DNA of 64,000 bases, taken from contig NC_034009.1 in assembly GCF_000346465.2 (NCBI RefSeq), forward strand, positions 44,376,649 to 44,440,648, in the 5' to 3' direction. Positions 26,021 through 38,876 of this stretch are shown in pieces; the first letter of the stretch is position 1, and each line of letters starts with the position of its first letter. Position numbers and translations under genes: made by a program. The notes beneath the pieces were generated by a model. It did not search any database. It saw only the letters and a list, made by a program, of their open reading frames with translations, and had not been told where the DNA came from. This stretch comes from Prunus persica (Eukaryota > Streptophyta > Magnoliopsida > Rosales > Rosaceae).

Positions 26021-27025
26021 CTATCCGTCAAATTCGAAGTTAATGATGATGTGGCAATTAATGTGTCCATTATACTCATTCATATTGTGGCACAAGGATT
26101 GACAAATCAATAATACAAAAGAAAAAAAAAATTAAAAGAAAAAACCTCTCTTCCCTTCATCCCCTCTTGAAACTACTTATTTGACTTAATTGAGTGTTCC
26201 TAAAACTTTGATCAAATTTCATATTGCTCCATGAAATTTAAAGTGACCCACTTTACCTCATTGATTGATGGTACGTTCTACTTTGTCATTCACCGTCAAG
26301 CTCGTAAAATAATCTATTAAAAATGCTAACATGGCACGAATAATACCTACTGTTTTTGCATAGATGTATGACACAAAAGTGCCAAGTGTGAAAAAAAAAA
26401 TTTATTTAAAAAATAATTTTTAAAAATTATCAATAGAAAATCCCCAATTATCTCTTCCTCTTGCTGTTACTCAATGCCCTCCTTTGCCCTCAACTAGGGG
26501 TGAGTTTTTATACCGAAAAAGTGAAAACCATTGGTATCGACTGATCAATTTTTACTGATTCTGGCAAAAGTCAACATATATCAGTATCAGGAGGTCGAAA
26601 TCGATTTAGGGAGCAATAAACTGTCGGCTACTGAAACCAAACCTACGATATGGGCTTAGGGATGGCAATGGGCTAGTTCAGGGCCGGTTATAGCAAAATA
26701 CCATCCCCGTCCCTGCCTCTATCCCTATCCTCTATATAAGATTTTCAGGGAATCCTTATGCCTGTACCCATCGAGGGGCTACCTCCCAAACCCGCTCCGA
26801 ATCCTTTATTTTTATTTTAAGAAAATATTTATCCTACATTATAACACTTAAAATTCATCTTAAATAATCATTCAACTTAATTACATTCAATTGAATTATA
26901 AAATTACCAATGAGGTATTAATTGGATTGGCTTATGCCTTTGGTGTTCTCCCAAATGGTCCTTGGTTCAAACGCACATGGTACTCGTGTATGTGAGTTTT
27001 CTCCATTCCCCTTTTCTAACTTTGG

Positions 27026-27027
<2 letters not shown>

Positions 27028-27079
<52 letters not shown>
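27028..27079 (+). repeat. (GA)n microsatellite
   Basis: About 26 uninterrupted GA units. The minus-strand open frame across it is an artefact of the repeat (poly Ser-Leu). Confidence 0.95.
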
Positions 27080-27080
<1 letters not shown>

Positions 27081-27867
27081 ATAAACATTATCATGTGAAT
27101 GATACAGGCAATAAGGGCGAATGTTTGAGATTTTCTGCCCCTAATAGCTTTAGAGCCGCTAGTATCTATGACATTTTTTTTTTCCAGGCTTCTTAGATAT
27201 AGGTCCATTTTCATCAATATGTAATGGATGTAGTCCATATGCTCTCCCTTTTCAATTGTATTCCACTCTCGCCAAGTAAGCATTTATTATGTCCATAATT
27301 TTTAAGGAATTTACAATATATGTTAATATCATAAATGGAATTATATGAAAACACTTTCCTAAAATGTAATGTTTCCTCTTATATATGTGTGTGTATATAT
27401 AATGTGTTTCTTTGTATACTTACCGGTTTTACAAATCCATAATTTATCTTATTTATGTTTTAGGGGTATAATTAGAATAATAAAATAATAAATAAATAAA
27501 ATAAAATGTAAACATTAATAAATAAATAAAAAAAGGTATGTAATTTTATGTAGCGCAAAAGTCAAAGGACTTGGATTAACAACAACTTCTACATAAATTG
27601 CACCCAACATCTCTCATAAGAATTGAACTTATGCCAAAAAAATTATTTTCTTTCCCTTTGTATTAGGGCATTTTTTCAAGATATCTGCCTCTAGAAGTTC
27701 TTTTAGAGGCGAATATTAAATACCCGTATTATTGCTATAAAAAAAAAATAGTAGTGCTACTTGAATTGGACAAGATCACATTTTCCATTCTGGCCTTGAG
27801 GTAGATGACTCAAACCCCTTTTCGAAGAACATTTTGGTCGTTATTGACAAACAAATTAGCCCCATTT

Positions 27868-28062
27868 AAGTAAATTTGGGTTTTAGCCACAAAAAAACTT
27901 TCACTTTTAGAAAAAAACTAAAGATTTTAAAAAAATAAATAGAAAAACCTTATAATTTTCAAATCAAAGACATGCAAATATAAAAGATTCCTTGAGAAAT
28001 CCAAAAATAAATAAGGGCAATTTTGTCCATTTTGGCTTCTTTTACAAAATTTCTCACATTGC
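27868..28062 (-). repeat. Dispersed repeat, inverted partner of the permease-intron copy
   Basis: On the minus strand this segment aligns with 3,220-3,437 through ATGGACAAAATT, CCCTTATTTATTTTTG, TTTGCATGTCTTTG and AAAGTGAAAGTTTTTTTGTG. It is non-coding and probably the same MITE-like family. Confidence 0.6.
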
Positions 28063-30004
28063 ATGAAGAAGATTAGTCTGTTGTCTGGAAACACGGGATT
28101 GAGCATCAAACTGCTCAACATGAGTCTCAATTCCCTTCTTGTTCTGCTTGTCGAAAAACCATAACAACGTAAGGTGTGGTAATCTTCAATGGGTTGAAAT
28201 CTCTTAGAAATTTTCTAAAATCTTCAGAATCATTTGTAATTAGTTGATGACGGGTGGGAGGGGAGTTTCCTAAAGGCTTAAACTTTAGAATTATAGGAAT
28301 CTTGACCTAACTTGATGAAAATCCTTCTCATTGAAGGTTTGAATTACTTGGTGTAGAATTTTGACTATCTAATCTAAACACAACTGAATTTTTTTAATCA
28401 AATCGGGTCGAATTGCCATGACTGCCAGTGCCATTAGGCAATCCAACACCTAAAAAAAATAAATTTCTGTCGTGTTTCAATTCTATATTGGATCAACAAA
28501 TCAATACTCCTCATCATTCATTAAATCACTTACACTTAGAATACACATTGTTTTCAATAAGCTCAAATCAAATAAGAATTTAGTTTCAAACCCAAACAAT
28601 ATGATATTCACAAATATGTTTTCATCCTTGCAAATTAAAAATGCTTAAAAAGCAAATAATTCATTAGTGTAGTGATTTGGAGCAATTGCTCTTTTAGAAA
28701 AAGTTTTTAATTCGAGTCCTAGTATTTATGTAGTATAAGAGAGTTCAGTATGTTATCGCCCTTCTCAATAAAAAATATTTTTTTAACTTAAAAAAAATGC
28801 ATGTATAATTTAGTTTGGTTTGATTTGGTCGGCCACTGAGGAACACAGATGAAGATAAATCTTTGTCAGTTAAAAGGAAACGAATACCTAGCTAGCTATT
28901 GCCTACAGGTGGCTAAGTCTCACCCAAAGATAAGATTCAATGAAGATATATGTGGACCTCAGATACTTCAAAAAAAGAAGAAAAAAATTATTTGAACCAA
29001 CTTTATAATGTGTGAGTCAGACATGCATAAAACTAACTAATACCACCATGGCTTCATCTGAATATAATAAGAAGAATTTTATAATGTGCAATGCTTATTC
29101 AGACTCCACTCATTCTATATCTCCAACAATTGACCTCATTACATCACTACATATATGTCATGTCATGTCATGTCAAGAGTCAAGACCTTGCTCCTTCAAA
29201 AGATTATTGAACCTCCCTATTGTATACATGTATGCAGGTCATTCTCCATCTCCAAATAGATTGACCTAAATAAACCACATATGTCATGTCATGGCCATTC
29301 TCCTTCAAAACAAGTATTTAAGCTTTATCTTCAAAACTCCAAGGAAAAAAGAAAATAACACATTTACACTTCAAAGCTCCATTATAATAAAGTGTGAGTA
29401 GTTAGAAAGATGCTTTACTTTGGCACGTTTATCTATATATATAAAGCAAAAGGCAGAGAATGGTGAAACATTTAAAATACCAGAAAATGCCCTTGGTTAA
29501 TGCAAACATTAAGAATTGAAATTATTAATTAAATGAGGATCATATGGTAAATTCACAATTTTTCGTATTAAAAAAATTAAAAATAAAAGAAAATTCAGAT
29601 AATGGATCCTATTTTTATGGAACACAAATATCCATTATCTTTTTTAATTCTAAAATAAATTTAAATTTTTTCAAAAAGAAACCTCTCGCATACTCGGAAG
29701 CGCGTGCAGAGAGGCTAATTTATAGATAATGGAAATGAGAAGAAATTGACTTTTACTTCGTTTACTTACACATATATAATAATTTAATATGCAGTTCTAT
29801 TTAAAATACTTAAATCAAATATCTCAAGAAATGGGAATCGGATCAGGGATTCTTTTTCTTTTTCTCTTTTCTCTCTCAATGACAGAACAATGAATTTTGC
29901 AATGATTGGGCTAGCTAAAGTTATTAATTTAAAATTTAATGACCAATTTTAGAGAGATAGATAGAGGATGTTTTTAGAAATATGATGTGTTTTTGGACTA
30001 TTTT

Positions 30005-30049
30005 ATACTTTGTTATATTAAATTTCACATATTTAATATAACAAAGTAT
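30005..30049. repeat. Perfect hairpin, 19-bp stem with 7-base loop
   Basis: ATACTTTGTTATATTAAAT (30,005-30,023) is matched exactly by its reverse complement at 30,031-30,049, with loop TTCACAT. It lies 18 bases before a second, larger palindrome. Confidence 0.95.
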
Positions 30050-30067
30050 TAATAGTAAGATTCATAC

Positions 30068-30113
30068 CAATACTCTTTATGGCCAGTGTGCACACTGGCC
30101 ATAAAGAGTATTG
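30068..30113. repeat. Perfect 46-bp palindrome
   Basis: The half CAATACTCTTTATGGCCAGT plus GTG is followed at once by its exact reverse complement, with no spacer, centred at 30,090/30,091 (GTGCAC). Perfect spacer-free palindromes of this length are rarely kept in plant DNA by chance. Confidence 0.97.
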
Positions 30114-30865
30114 CTAATATGCTAGAGGTTAGGTTGATTTTCCTCCGAAATGTCCAAAAGCTCTTACTTTTGAATAAGGGCAAATAGTGAATTTTGATAA
30201 TGATTAAAATTTGAATCGCTTGATTTGTGGTTTGATTCATATACCTAATTTGATTGAGCTCTTGATTTAAATCAAATACATTGATTCAAGGAATTAATCC
30301 AAAGGTTGATTTGTATAATTTATGATGATATAGTTTGTCTTGGAAAATTATACATATTTTATGTGAGACTCACAACTTACACTTGTAAATTTATTTCAAT
30401 AAAATAAAAGTTAAAATATCTTTACTTTTTCTTACCACTTCCTCTACCATCGCACTACCATGTGGTATTATTAATTAACCTGTAATAATATAATAAACTA
30501 TCACGTTGTATTATCAATCAACCTGTAATAATATAATAAATTTATTGTAGATAAGAAATATATGTATGCTTATTTTGTATTATCATTTTTTTTGTCGAAA
30601 CTTATTTTGTATTATCATTATTCCTCTTTTTGGTATTTTTTTACATTGTTTTAATAAATATAAAATACGTATTTTGTCTTTGTGGAAAATAAGTACGTTG
30701 TCTTTTTTTTTTTTAAAGAGGAAATAATTACGTTGTCTTTTTCTGCCAGAAGAATAAAATAAAAGAGACCCTAAAAAATAGAATAAGAGAAAGGGGTGAC
30801 CACAACAAAACGCGTGTGGTGGGGGCATTCAAATTCCTAATTACTTTTTCCACCCAAGCAAATCT
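30114..30865. other. Intergenic, upstream of ITPK
   Basis: AT-rich with short direct repeats (CCTGTAATAATATAATAAA at about 30,479 and 30,521; CTTATTTTGTATTATCAT twice near 30,570-30,618). Probably includes the ITPK promoter at its right end. Confidence 0.4.
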
Positions 30866-30873
30866 TATTTATA
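30866..30873 (+). promoter_or_regulatory. TATA-like box before ITPK
   Basis: TATTTATA lies about 200 bases before the ITPK ATG and is followed by a CT/CA microsatellite leader (30,903-30,935 and 30,980-30,998). Plausible, not proven. Confidence 0.35.
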
Positions 30874-31074
30874 CCCCCTCGTCTATTTCATATTTTATCT
30901 CTGATTCTCTCTCTCTCTCTCTCACACACACACACCTACACAAACACACCCCAATATCATCTTCACTTCTATCTGTTTCTCCCTCTCTCTCTCTCCGTGT
31001 GTGTCGTAGCAGACCCCAATAAATCTATCAGATCTTCAATACCCAGGTGAAGAATTGCTTTAGAAAGTAGGGAA

Positions 31075-34000
31075 ATGAGGGAGGAAATGCCGTACGGAAC
31101 CGAAGAAGGTGAGGGGGAGGAAGTTGGGTTTCCTATTAACACTCATAAGAGATTGGTGGTGGTGGGTTATGCTCTTACGTCTAAGAAGACGAAGAGCTTT
31201 TTGCAGCCAAAGCTTGAAGGTTTAGCTAGGTAATTTGGCTAATATATTATGTGTTTATGGACCTTAATCGAAATTATTAATCTCCGAAGGTTCTGTTTTT
31301 GTTTTCTGTTGTTCCCACGGGGATTGATTTGTGGACCGAATTTGTTCTGATATGGGATTTTCCTTCGGCTTTTGGTTTTCGAATATTGTTCCAGTACTAC
31401 TGTCATTTTCGTTTGGCTGGCGAGAAAATGAAAGACACTTGCTGAATTTTCTACCCATCAATTATTGCCGATTGAAGTCCCGCGATTTTTTTTCCCTTGG
31501 AGTTAAAAGAATACACAAGTTGTGTGCTTTTAAGTCCTTTTCACTGACCCTTTTAAAAATGTAATTACTTTTGTATTCTCAGTTTATTCCAAAACGAAAA
31601 TTGTAAATATGTTGTAAGAAAATCGCTAACTGTTTTCATATGTATTTGCGAGAATTTGAAATCCTAACAAGTTTTAACGTTTATGACTATGCTTGGTCTC
31701 AGTTGCACATCTACCAAGATCAATGACTAAATGTTGAATCTTTCGTATTCAATACTATTAAAATAGTTTTTTTTTTCTCTGAATTTTTTCCTTGTGCTGA
31801 ATGGCTTTGATTCAGAGTTACCGTGCCAGATTTATATCTCTGTTTTTTCAAGTAAGGTTTACTTATTGTGTACTTACCAAGTGTAAATGTTGTTTGTTTA
31901 ATGCAGAAACAAGGGGATTTTATTTGTTGCTATCGATCATAACAGGCCCCTTTCGGATCAAGGTCCTTTTGACATTGTGCTGCATAAGGTTGGGGAATTT
32001 CCTTTTATCATTTGACAATCTTAATTTTGATTTCAATCTACATGATGAAGATTCAATAAAATTATGTTACCTGTAGTCTCCATTCCTACATGCACACACC
32101 TACTATTGATAGTTACCTATTGCATCTGTAAAAGGGTTGTTATGATAAATGGGGTAGAAAACTTGACACATTTTTATCCCTTCTCCGTGCAGTTGTCAGG
32201 AAAAGAGTGGCGCCAGATTCTTGAGGTTGGTTTGTGTAAATTTTATAATTTTCTAGTATTTAGAAAATAATATTCTGGACTGATTTTTCTTGAGACCACA
32301 CTTGTTGCATAAATGCATATGCTAATCATCTGTCTAATGCCATTTATACTTCGCACGGGGTAAAATAATCACTGACATTGCTGGTCGGCAACCAGAATGT
32401 TAATGCTTAGAACTTATTCCTGTCTGACTAAATGTGCAGAGTGCTTCACTTTCCTTCATCATGAATTATGACTCAATAGTTGAGGTCGATGCCTCAAGCC
32501 AGCAAGTGACGATGTTTCTACTTCCATGGCCGTCTAGCTGAGTTTTTCAGGTTTTCTAAGCATTTTCCATAAAAGATTCTTGATTCTCTTGAACGGGTTC
32601 ATATTTCCAGGGTATAAATAATTACCCGCATTGTCAGCTGAATCGGAGATAGCTAACTTGACCTGACCGAATTTAGAGTTGATATACCTGCCTTTGAGTG
32701 TCTACGGCGCTATACTTCTAGGATAAGGTCTGCAAAACACCCTTCCTCATCCTCTTTCAGATGCTGGTTGAACATCGGGTACCTTTAGATTTCTGTCCAT
32801 CCATTATACCCTGGTAGGGTTATAGCTGCAAAGTTTCCTATATTGGCTGGATTAGTTTTTTTATGTTTTACATTGTCGTTGGTTGTGCTTATGGGAGAGC
32901 TTACTAGTAATTATAAACTTACTGTGTTGGGTTATGGATTGAATTTTTAAGTATCTCAGTGTGAACCATATACAAAATATATGTTAATTTCTGTTATTTA
33001 CTTTTACATCCATGAAATGTAGGCCATAAGGGCCGTTTGGTTCACGGATTGAACTTCTTGGGAATAAACTTCCCATGTCTAATCCCTCGAGATGGGAATA
33101 GAGGATGTTCATTCCCATGTATGGGAACGGTGGGAAATGAGGACTAGGAAATGTAACTATCTCCCATTCCCATGCTTGGACCAGTCATAATTATAGTGAT
33201 TTTTGTGGTGTCATTTTGATAGCGGGTGATGTTTCCAAACACACGCTGTTTTGGCTTATGATTGTTATGGAGCAGTCATTCAATAACTACATTTTATCGT
33301 TTGTAGTGGTGACTTTCCAAAAATCCAATTTCATTTCAGTATTTAATCTCTGTTATGTACAGTGAAGATGCAACTTCATAAAAAATACTTTTTGTGCAAA
33401 AAGAAAAAAAAAAGCTTTAAAGTGGCAAAGTTTTTGTTTTTGTTTGGTTTTTTTATTTGAAGGAAACAAAACTAATGTGCTCCGACTCCCATGGAGACCT
33501 CTAATTTGTTTGATTCTCAGAACGCTCCAAAAGGTATCATAAAGAGTTTGTATGAGTCCCAGGAAAATAATTTATACTGTCAATGAGCTGTTGGTCCTCT
33601 TTTTTGGGTTTCCTTTTAGGTTTTCAGGTTTATTATAAAAGATGTTTCTTTGAAATAGTTTGTCAATCCAATTTCTACAGTTAGTCTTGTTTTCGGTGCT
33701 ACCAATGGTACTTTGGGATGTAGGGGTTGATAATTGTTTGCTGCAAAAGCAAAGTTTAAGTTGTTAAGGACATGATATGGTAGAAAAAGGTATGGCATAC
33801 GCAATAGCATCTTCCCTCACACGTGGGTCACTTAACAACCTTGAGCTAACCAATGTTTGAGGGACAACTATACTTGCATTTGGCATACTCTGATCAGTGA
33901 CCATGATTTGCTGATCAGTTTTGCTCTTTCTGAATAACTTTTCTCTGCAGTATCTAGTCTTTGGTTCATCTGTTATATTGGAATTGTACATATTTAGCTT

Positions 34001-37000
34001 AGACTTTTCTGTTCTTTATTTCTTAGGAATAAGAGGAAGAAGATAACAGTTATCATAAGCTGTAATTTATGCACTTGCATTCTACAATTTGTTAAAGTTT
34101 TATTTTCTATTCATTTTTCATCGGTTCAAAAGTTTTTCTAAGTGTTTGTGAGATTGTACATAGATATCCACCTTCACATTGTTCTCTGAGTAATTAGATC
34201 CTTATCTGGAAAAAAAAGGGTATATTGTTTAGTACAGGACTTTTCATGGAAAAAAAAAAAGAGAGAAGAAATTAAACTGGTCTTCTTTAAGTTGTAATTT
34301 ATGCACTTGCTTTCTATATTTTGTTTTCATTTCTTTTCTTAGGGTTGCTAGATTGTTCATACACCATAACTACATTCATGTGGTTTTTCAGAGACATGGT
34401 ATATTGCAAAACTTTCTCAATCTATAATGCTCTTTGATCATAACTGTGGATATTGAATGGCTTCTGACGATTATGGACAGATGATCAAAGTTATCATGAT
34501 TTTGAGACTTCAAACCTAAAGGAAAATGCTCACGACTGTAATCAAGAGTTTTCACTGTGTGTTGTTAGGTCATTTAGGTGTTTCACTCTTTCTAATTTCA
34601 GCTTGTGTAAGCTTCATAGCATATCATAAATGTATATTATCCTTTGTTTTAGTTTTGAAAGGCCAATTGGGTTCTTCACATGTTGGACAAATTTGTCCAC
34701 TTTTGAGAGTAGAAGTATTTATACAAAAACATTGGAAACTCCTGACGGTGTTCCCTTGATGAAAAAATTCAGGCTTTTGAAAAAAAAATTTGGTCCACAT
34801 GAAACAAGATTGGTAATCAGGTCCTGTTTTAAGTGGGTCGCTCACATCCTTTTTTCTTTTCAATTCTTACGTGTAAGTGTAGTTTAGTAACAGAAACAAC
34901 TAAAAGTTGGTAAAAAAAAAAGATATACGATGATTTTAAGCGATCTTCAAATGTAACATGATTTTGATTGTAACTGATTGACAGTAACGATTGGACAGTT
35001 TTCTTTTCTAAATCGGGACAAGAATGACTCTGTTGCTCCATGTCGTTCTTTTTTTGTCCATTGGTGCTCTGCTTTGTCCTTGTATGTTCTGTAAAAGACC
35101 CGACTCTTAAAACCTAGCAGTGGTTTTCTTTGGGTTCCTCTTGATAGATGTGTTTTTGGAATTAAAGATGCAATTGCCATGCTTGCATTTTGAAATTTGA
35201 CAATGTTGTAGTCATGCAATTTGTAGAGAAATTAGATGGACTGGAATTACTTGTTTGCTTCAAATAAGAAAAAGTGATGGACATCACCTTGTACACTTCT
35301 CTTCGAAAAAAACAAACAAAAAAGGAATGTCTCCTTTTTTGTTTGATCACCTTGGTGGGGATCATCAGAAATGTCTCCTTTCTTTGCTGTTTTTGTTTTA
35401 TGTCTTGCTAATTGCCAGCTTCCTTTCTTTTTTCTTTGAGGGGTACTCTTACTGAAATTTGGTTTAGCGATTGCATATTGTTTAGTAAATTATTTGTTCA
35501 GTAGATATACAATATTGGTTATACTCACATCACACTCCTTTTCTCCTAATTGTAGGACTATAGGCAAACACATCCTGAAGTCACTGTTCTTGATCCACCT
35601 GATGCCATACAACATTTACACAATCGTCAATCCATGCTCCAGGCTGTTGCTGATATGAACTTGTCTGATTCCTATGGTATGCTCTGTGCTTTATGTCCTA
35701 AATGTTGGATTACCTGTGAATAGTATCTTGTTTGAAGTTTGGCTCACTTGGTTTACGCTGAGTGTGGCGACTGAATTTTTGTCCTCAGTGATGCTGATTA
35801 ACGTATTCATGCAGGCAAAGTTGGTGTTCCCAGACAGTTGGTTGTCAAAAGAGATGCATCGTCCATACCTGATGCTGTTGCAAATAGTGGGCTGACACTA
35901 CCCATTGGTATGCGTATGTTGTTTTAGTAATTAGTATTATGAAACTATCAGGACCATATGCTTTAACTGTATACGTTGGTATTATGTAATATCAGTAGTT
36001 GGTTTTATGAAAATATCGGGACCATAGGTGTACTTTTTTGGCTATTCATCTTTGGGAGATGTATTGACATTTTATGTTTCAGTTGCAAAGCCACTGGTCA
36101 ATGATGGAAGTGCAAAGTCACATGAATTATCACTTGCTTTTGATCGATACTCTCTCCAAAAGCTTGAACCTCCGCTTGTTCTTCAGGAGTTCGTAAACCA
36201 TGGTACGAAACTAAGATCCATGTAGTTTGTTATCATTGATTTCCTGAATATAACTGCAAGCATATCATAATTCTTGATTTCACTTCTCTTCTGATTACAG
36301 GAGGTGTTCTTTTTAAAGTCTATATTGTGGGTGAAGCTATAAAAGTGGTCAGGCGTTTCTCTTTACCTGATGTCAGTAAACGAGAGCTCTCCAAAACGGC
36401 TGGTGTATATCGTTTCCCCAGGGTTTCTTGTGCTGCAGCTTCTGCAGATGATGCAGATCTGGACCCAGGCATTGCTGGTGAGTTTTCCTGTCTAGGAATT
36501 GGGTTTCTTCCGTTGCATCTTGATAAACTTTGCATTGTAACTGTCTTTTCAAACATAAAGCTTGTGTTTCATTGCTGAACTTGGTTTTTGTGTGTGAGCT
36601 TAAAATGTAAGTTGCCATTTGTAATATAAAATCATGTTGCATCTTGATAAACTTTGCGTGTAACTGTCTTTTCAAACATAAAGCTTGTGTTTCATTGCTG
36701 AACTTGGTTTTTGTTTGTGAGTTAAAATGAAAGTTGCCATTTGTAATATAAAAATAAAATCATGTTGGCTGGTTGGTTGGTATTTTGAAGGGTTGAACCA
36801 TCAACTGAGGTGTCAAATGCATGGAAGCAACAGTGAAATTTAACTAATTAATATATATTTTTTGTTATGCATCATAACTGTAATATGGGTCTTGAAAAAT
36901 TTGCTAAGCAATTGCTGTTTTGCGTGCAGAACTTCCTCCACGACCGTTACTTGAGAGACTTGCCAAGGAACTTCGCCGTAGACTGGTAGCTCATACTTTT

Positions 37001-37159
37001 CACTATGTGGTTTGTGCCATGCCCGTGTTGATGCATGGAATTCATATAAACTTGTCCTATCTTTGTAGGGTCTGCGGCTGTTCAACTTGGATATGATCAG
37101 AGAGCATGGGACCAGAGATCGGTTTTATGTCATTGACATTAACTATTTCCCTGGCAAGT

Positions 37160-37206
<47 letters not shown>

Positions 37207-37426
37207 TTGAGTTAATTCTTGTCCATTAACAATTAACTGAGTTCAGCATCTTTTTTAGATACTATGTTGATTCTATCTATTGCACTATCAGAAGTCATTT
37301 TGTATGGCTGTTAAACTGCCCTTGAATCTTGTTGCAGGGTATGGGAAAATGCCAGAGTATGAGCACATATTTACGGACTTCCTCTTGAGCCTGGTGCAGG
37401 CCAAGTACAAAAAAAGATCTGGCTGA
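31075..37426 (+). CDS. ITPK3: Inositol-tetrakisphosphate 1-kinase, ITPK2/3 type (10 exons, 336 aa)
   Basis: ATP-grasp kinase that phosphorylates inositol tris/tetrakisphosphates on the route to phytate. Exons: 31075-31229, 31907-31988, 32193-32225, 35556-35676, 35815-35907, 36083-36202, 36301-36477, 36930-36985, 37069-37153 and 37338-37426. They join in frame to 336 residues, near the family length. Family signatures are [53 protein letters not shown], the substrate/ATP segment [48 protein letters not shown], and the metal-binding DINYFPGYGK near the end. The wording [17 protein letters not shown] and NLDMIREHG is closer to ITPK2/3 than to ITPK1 as I remember them. Intron 3 is long (3.3 kb). 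Intron 9 starts with GCAAGT, a GC donor, followed at once by a CT microsatellite. The next GT, four bases on, would frameshift and remove the last exon's sequence. Confidence 0.93.
33028..33260 (+). repeat. MITE-like sequence in ITPK intron 3
   Basis: Begins with GGGCCGTTTGGTTCACGG, resembling PIF/Harbinger (Tourist) ends, then holds repeated GGGAATG/CATTCCC motifs. A weak inverse end lies near 33,233 (GTTTCCAAACAC). No target duplication was confirmed. Confidence 0.4.
34045..34400 (+). repeat. Diverged direct duplication in ITPK intron 3
   Basis: GCTGTAATTTATGCACTTGC near 34,059 recurs as GTTGTAATTTATGCACTTGC near 34,292. Downstream similarity is weak (TTTTGTT, TTTCATT, AGATTGTNCAT). Confidence 0.45.
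36512..36768 (+). repeat. Tandem duplication, unit 124 bp, in ITPK intron 7
   Basis: Copies begin GTTGCATCTTGATAAACTTT at 36,512 and 36,636 and stay nearly identical through CATAAAGCTTGTGTTTCATT and AGTTGCCATTTGTAATATAA. The first copy starts 34 bases after the exon 7 donor. Confidence 0.92.
37162..37202 (+). repeat. (CT)n microsatellite in ITPK intron 9
   Basis: About 20 CT units starting 8 bases after the GC donor of intron 9. Confidence 0.95.
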
Positions 37427-38876
37427 AAAACTTTTAATTGACTCTCCTTGAGAACAAGGTGGGAGTCTGATCACAGATATAGCAGAGCACCTCAATAAGA
37501 TTCTGCAGGGCAAGGTTCCTTGCTTCGGTCCCACGTACAGTGACATGTGTGGATCCCTGCTGATGGCCGAAGGAAGATGTTCGGCCGCACAGTCAAGTTG
37601 CTAATAGGAGATGTTCCCCCCAGAAGAATGCATCATGTACAGAGTTCTCATGAGTCTAACTTGGCTCTGTTGATTCTTTTTCTTTCTACCTGTTTCTGTC
37701 GTTGGTAGATCATGTAAGCAGCTGCTAATTACAGAATCTCAAAAGTTTGTTGGGTTAATTTTTTGTCTGATATCATTTCCAATTTTATAATTGATGCCTC
37801 TTCCATATATTTTTTTTTTGGGGTTACAATTGAACCCTACTTTTTCGTAGGTATGAACCACTGGAATTTTTAACCATGGTTCCATCTTCTCCATTGAAAT
37901 GAAGCAACTTTTCAGAAAATGAGAAAGTTGCCCATGGTAATTCAAGGGCTCCTTGGTTCTCTCTGTCCCTTTTATGTGTTTGGATTGTAATGTTCTGGTT
38001 GTGTGCTGAGGCCAGCTTTAAACTCAATACACCCCATACCATAAAAATCTACTGGTACTTCACGAACCAAAAATTGTATCATTTTAGTAGATGATGTTGA
38101 GGAAAGTACCTTTGATTTCGAGTTCGTGCTGAAGAAATTTATTCATGTGTGATTATCATGCCATGCTCATGCTGAAAATTATCACTTATTCTCTCAAACG
38201 CTAGAGCAAATCGAAATCAGTTAATGAAAAGGGTAAAGGACATCCTTCATTCCAAGGAATTTGTTTCTCTATCGACACGAAGCCATTAAATAGAATTGCA
38301 GATGGAAGCAAATAGCATGACTGAACTTCAATATTGCTCTGTGATGGATTAGGTTGAGATGAGAGGTAGGAAATGGGATTGAAACATTGACCAAATGACT
38401 ACAAATCCAGCTCCAAGATTTGAGGAGAGGGATAGGTGGTGAGGCAAACCCCATTGCACTCTGATACGGGTTTAATTCAAGACTAAGAAGAAGCAAATAG
38501 TCTAAATTATTTTATAAGGGAGCCCCAGCCAACTTGCCTAACCGGCGTAAGTTATTTCCTCATTTTTATACTAGCATGAGTTGAAAATTGAGATTAGTAC
38601 ATAAACAATTAATTTTAAAATCTGATAGTTCATTTTAAACCAAATCAAAATGTGGCAAGCAATGCCACCCAAACCCAACCTCAATTAATTCACAAACCCA
38701 GAAACCAACCCAACCCAAATTACATAGGCAGATAGATAAAGAAGCAGGATGAAGCAAAATGATAATAATTGGTCAAACAGAACCCAACATGCACAAAAGC
38801 TTCAAATGTCCAAAGCTACAAAAACAAAACCAAAACAAAACATAATAATAATAACCCAAATTGGGTGAACCAAGTT
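37427..38876. other. ITPK 3' untranslated region and intergenic spacer
   Basis: The ITPK transcript probably continues for some 300 bases or more. The rest is spacer, then the 3' side of PSRP6 on the other strand. No other gene is seen. Confidence 0.5.

Larger units (their letters stand above)
26021..30004. other. Gene-poor intergenic region
   Basis: No host gene is supported. It has AT-rich tracts, a GA microsatellite, a copy of the permease-intron repeat and a SINE-like B-box sequence near 26,965 (CTTGGTTCAAACGCACATGG). Short pieces such as GGGATGGCAATGGG near 26,653 resemble transposon ends without a detectable partner. An ATGTC tandem lies at about 29,155-29,175. Confidence 0.4.

Noticed and set aside
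26496..26700. hAT-like ends (TAGGGGTG and GGGATGGCAATGGG)
   Set aside because: No matching inverse end or 8-base target duplication could be found.
26918..27283. 121-codon frame with a Ser-Leu run
   Set aside because: Created by the GA microsatellite.
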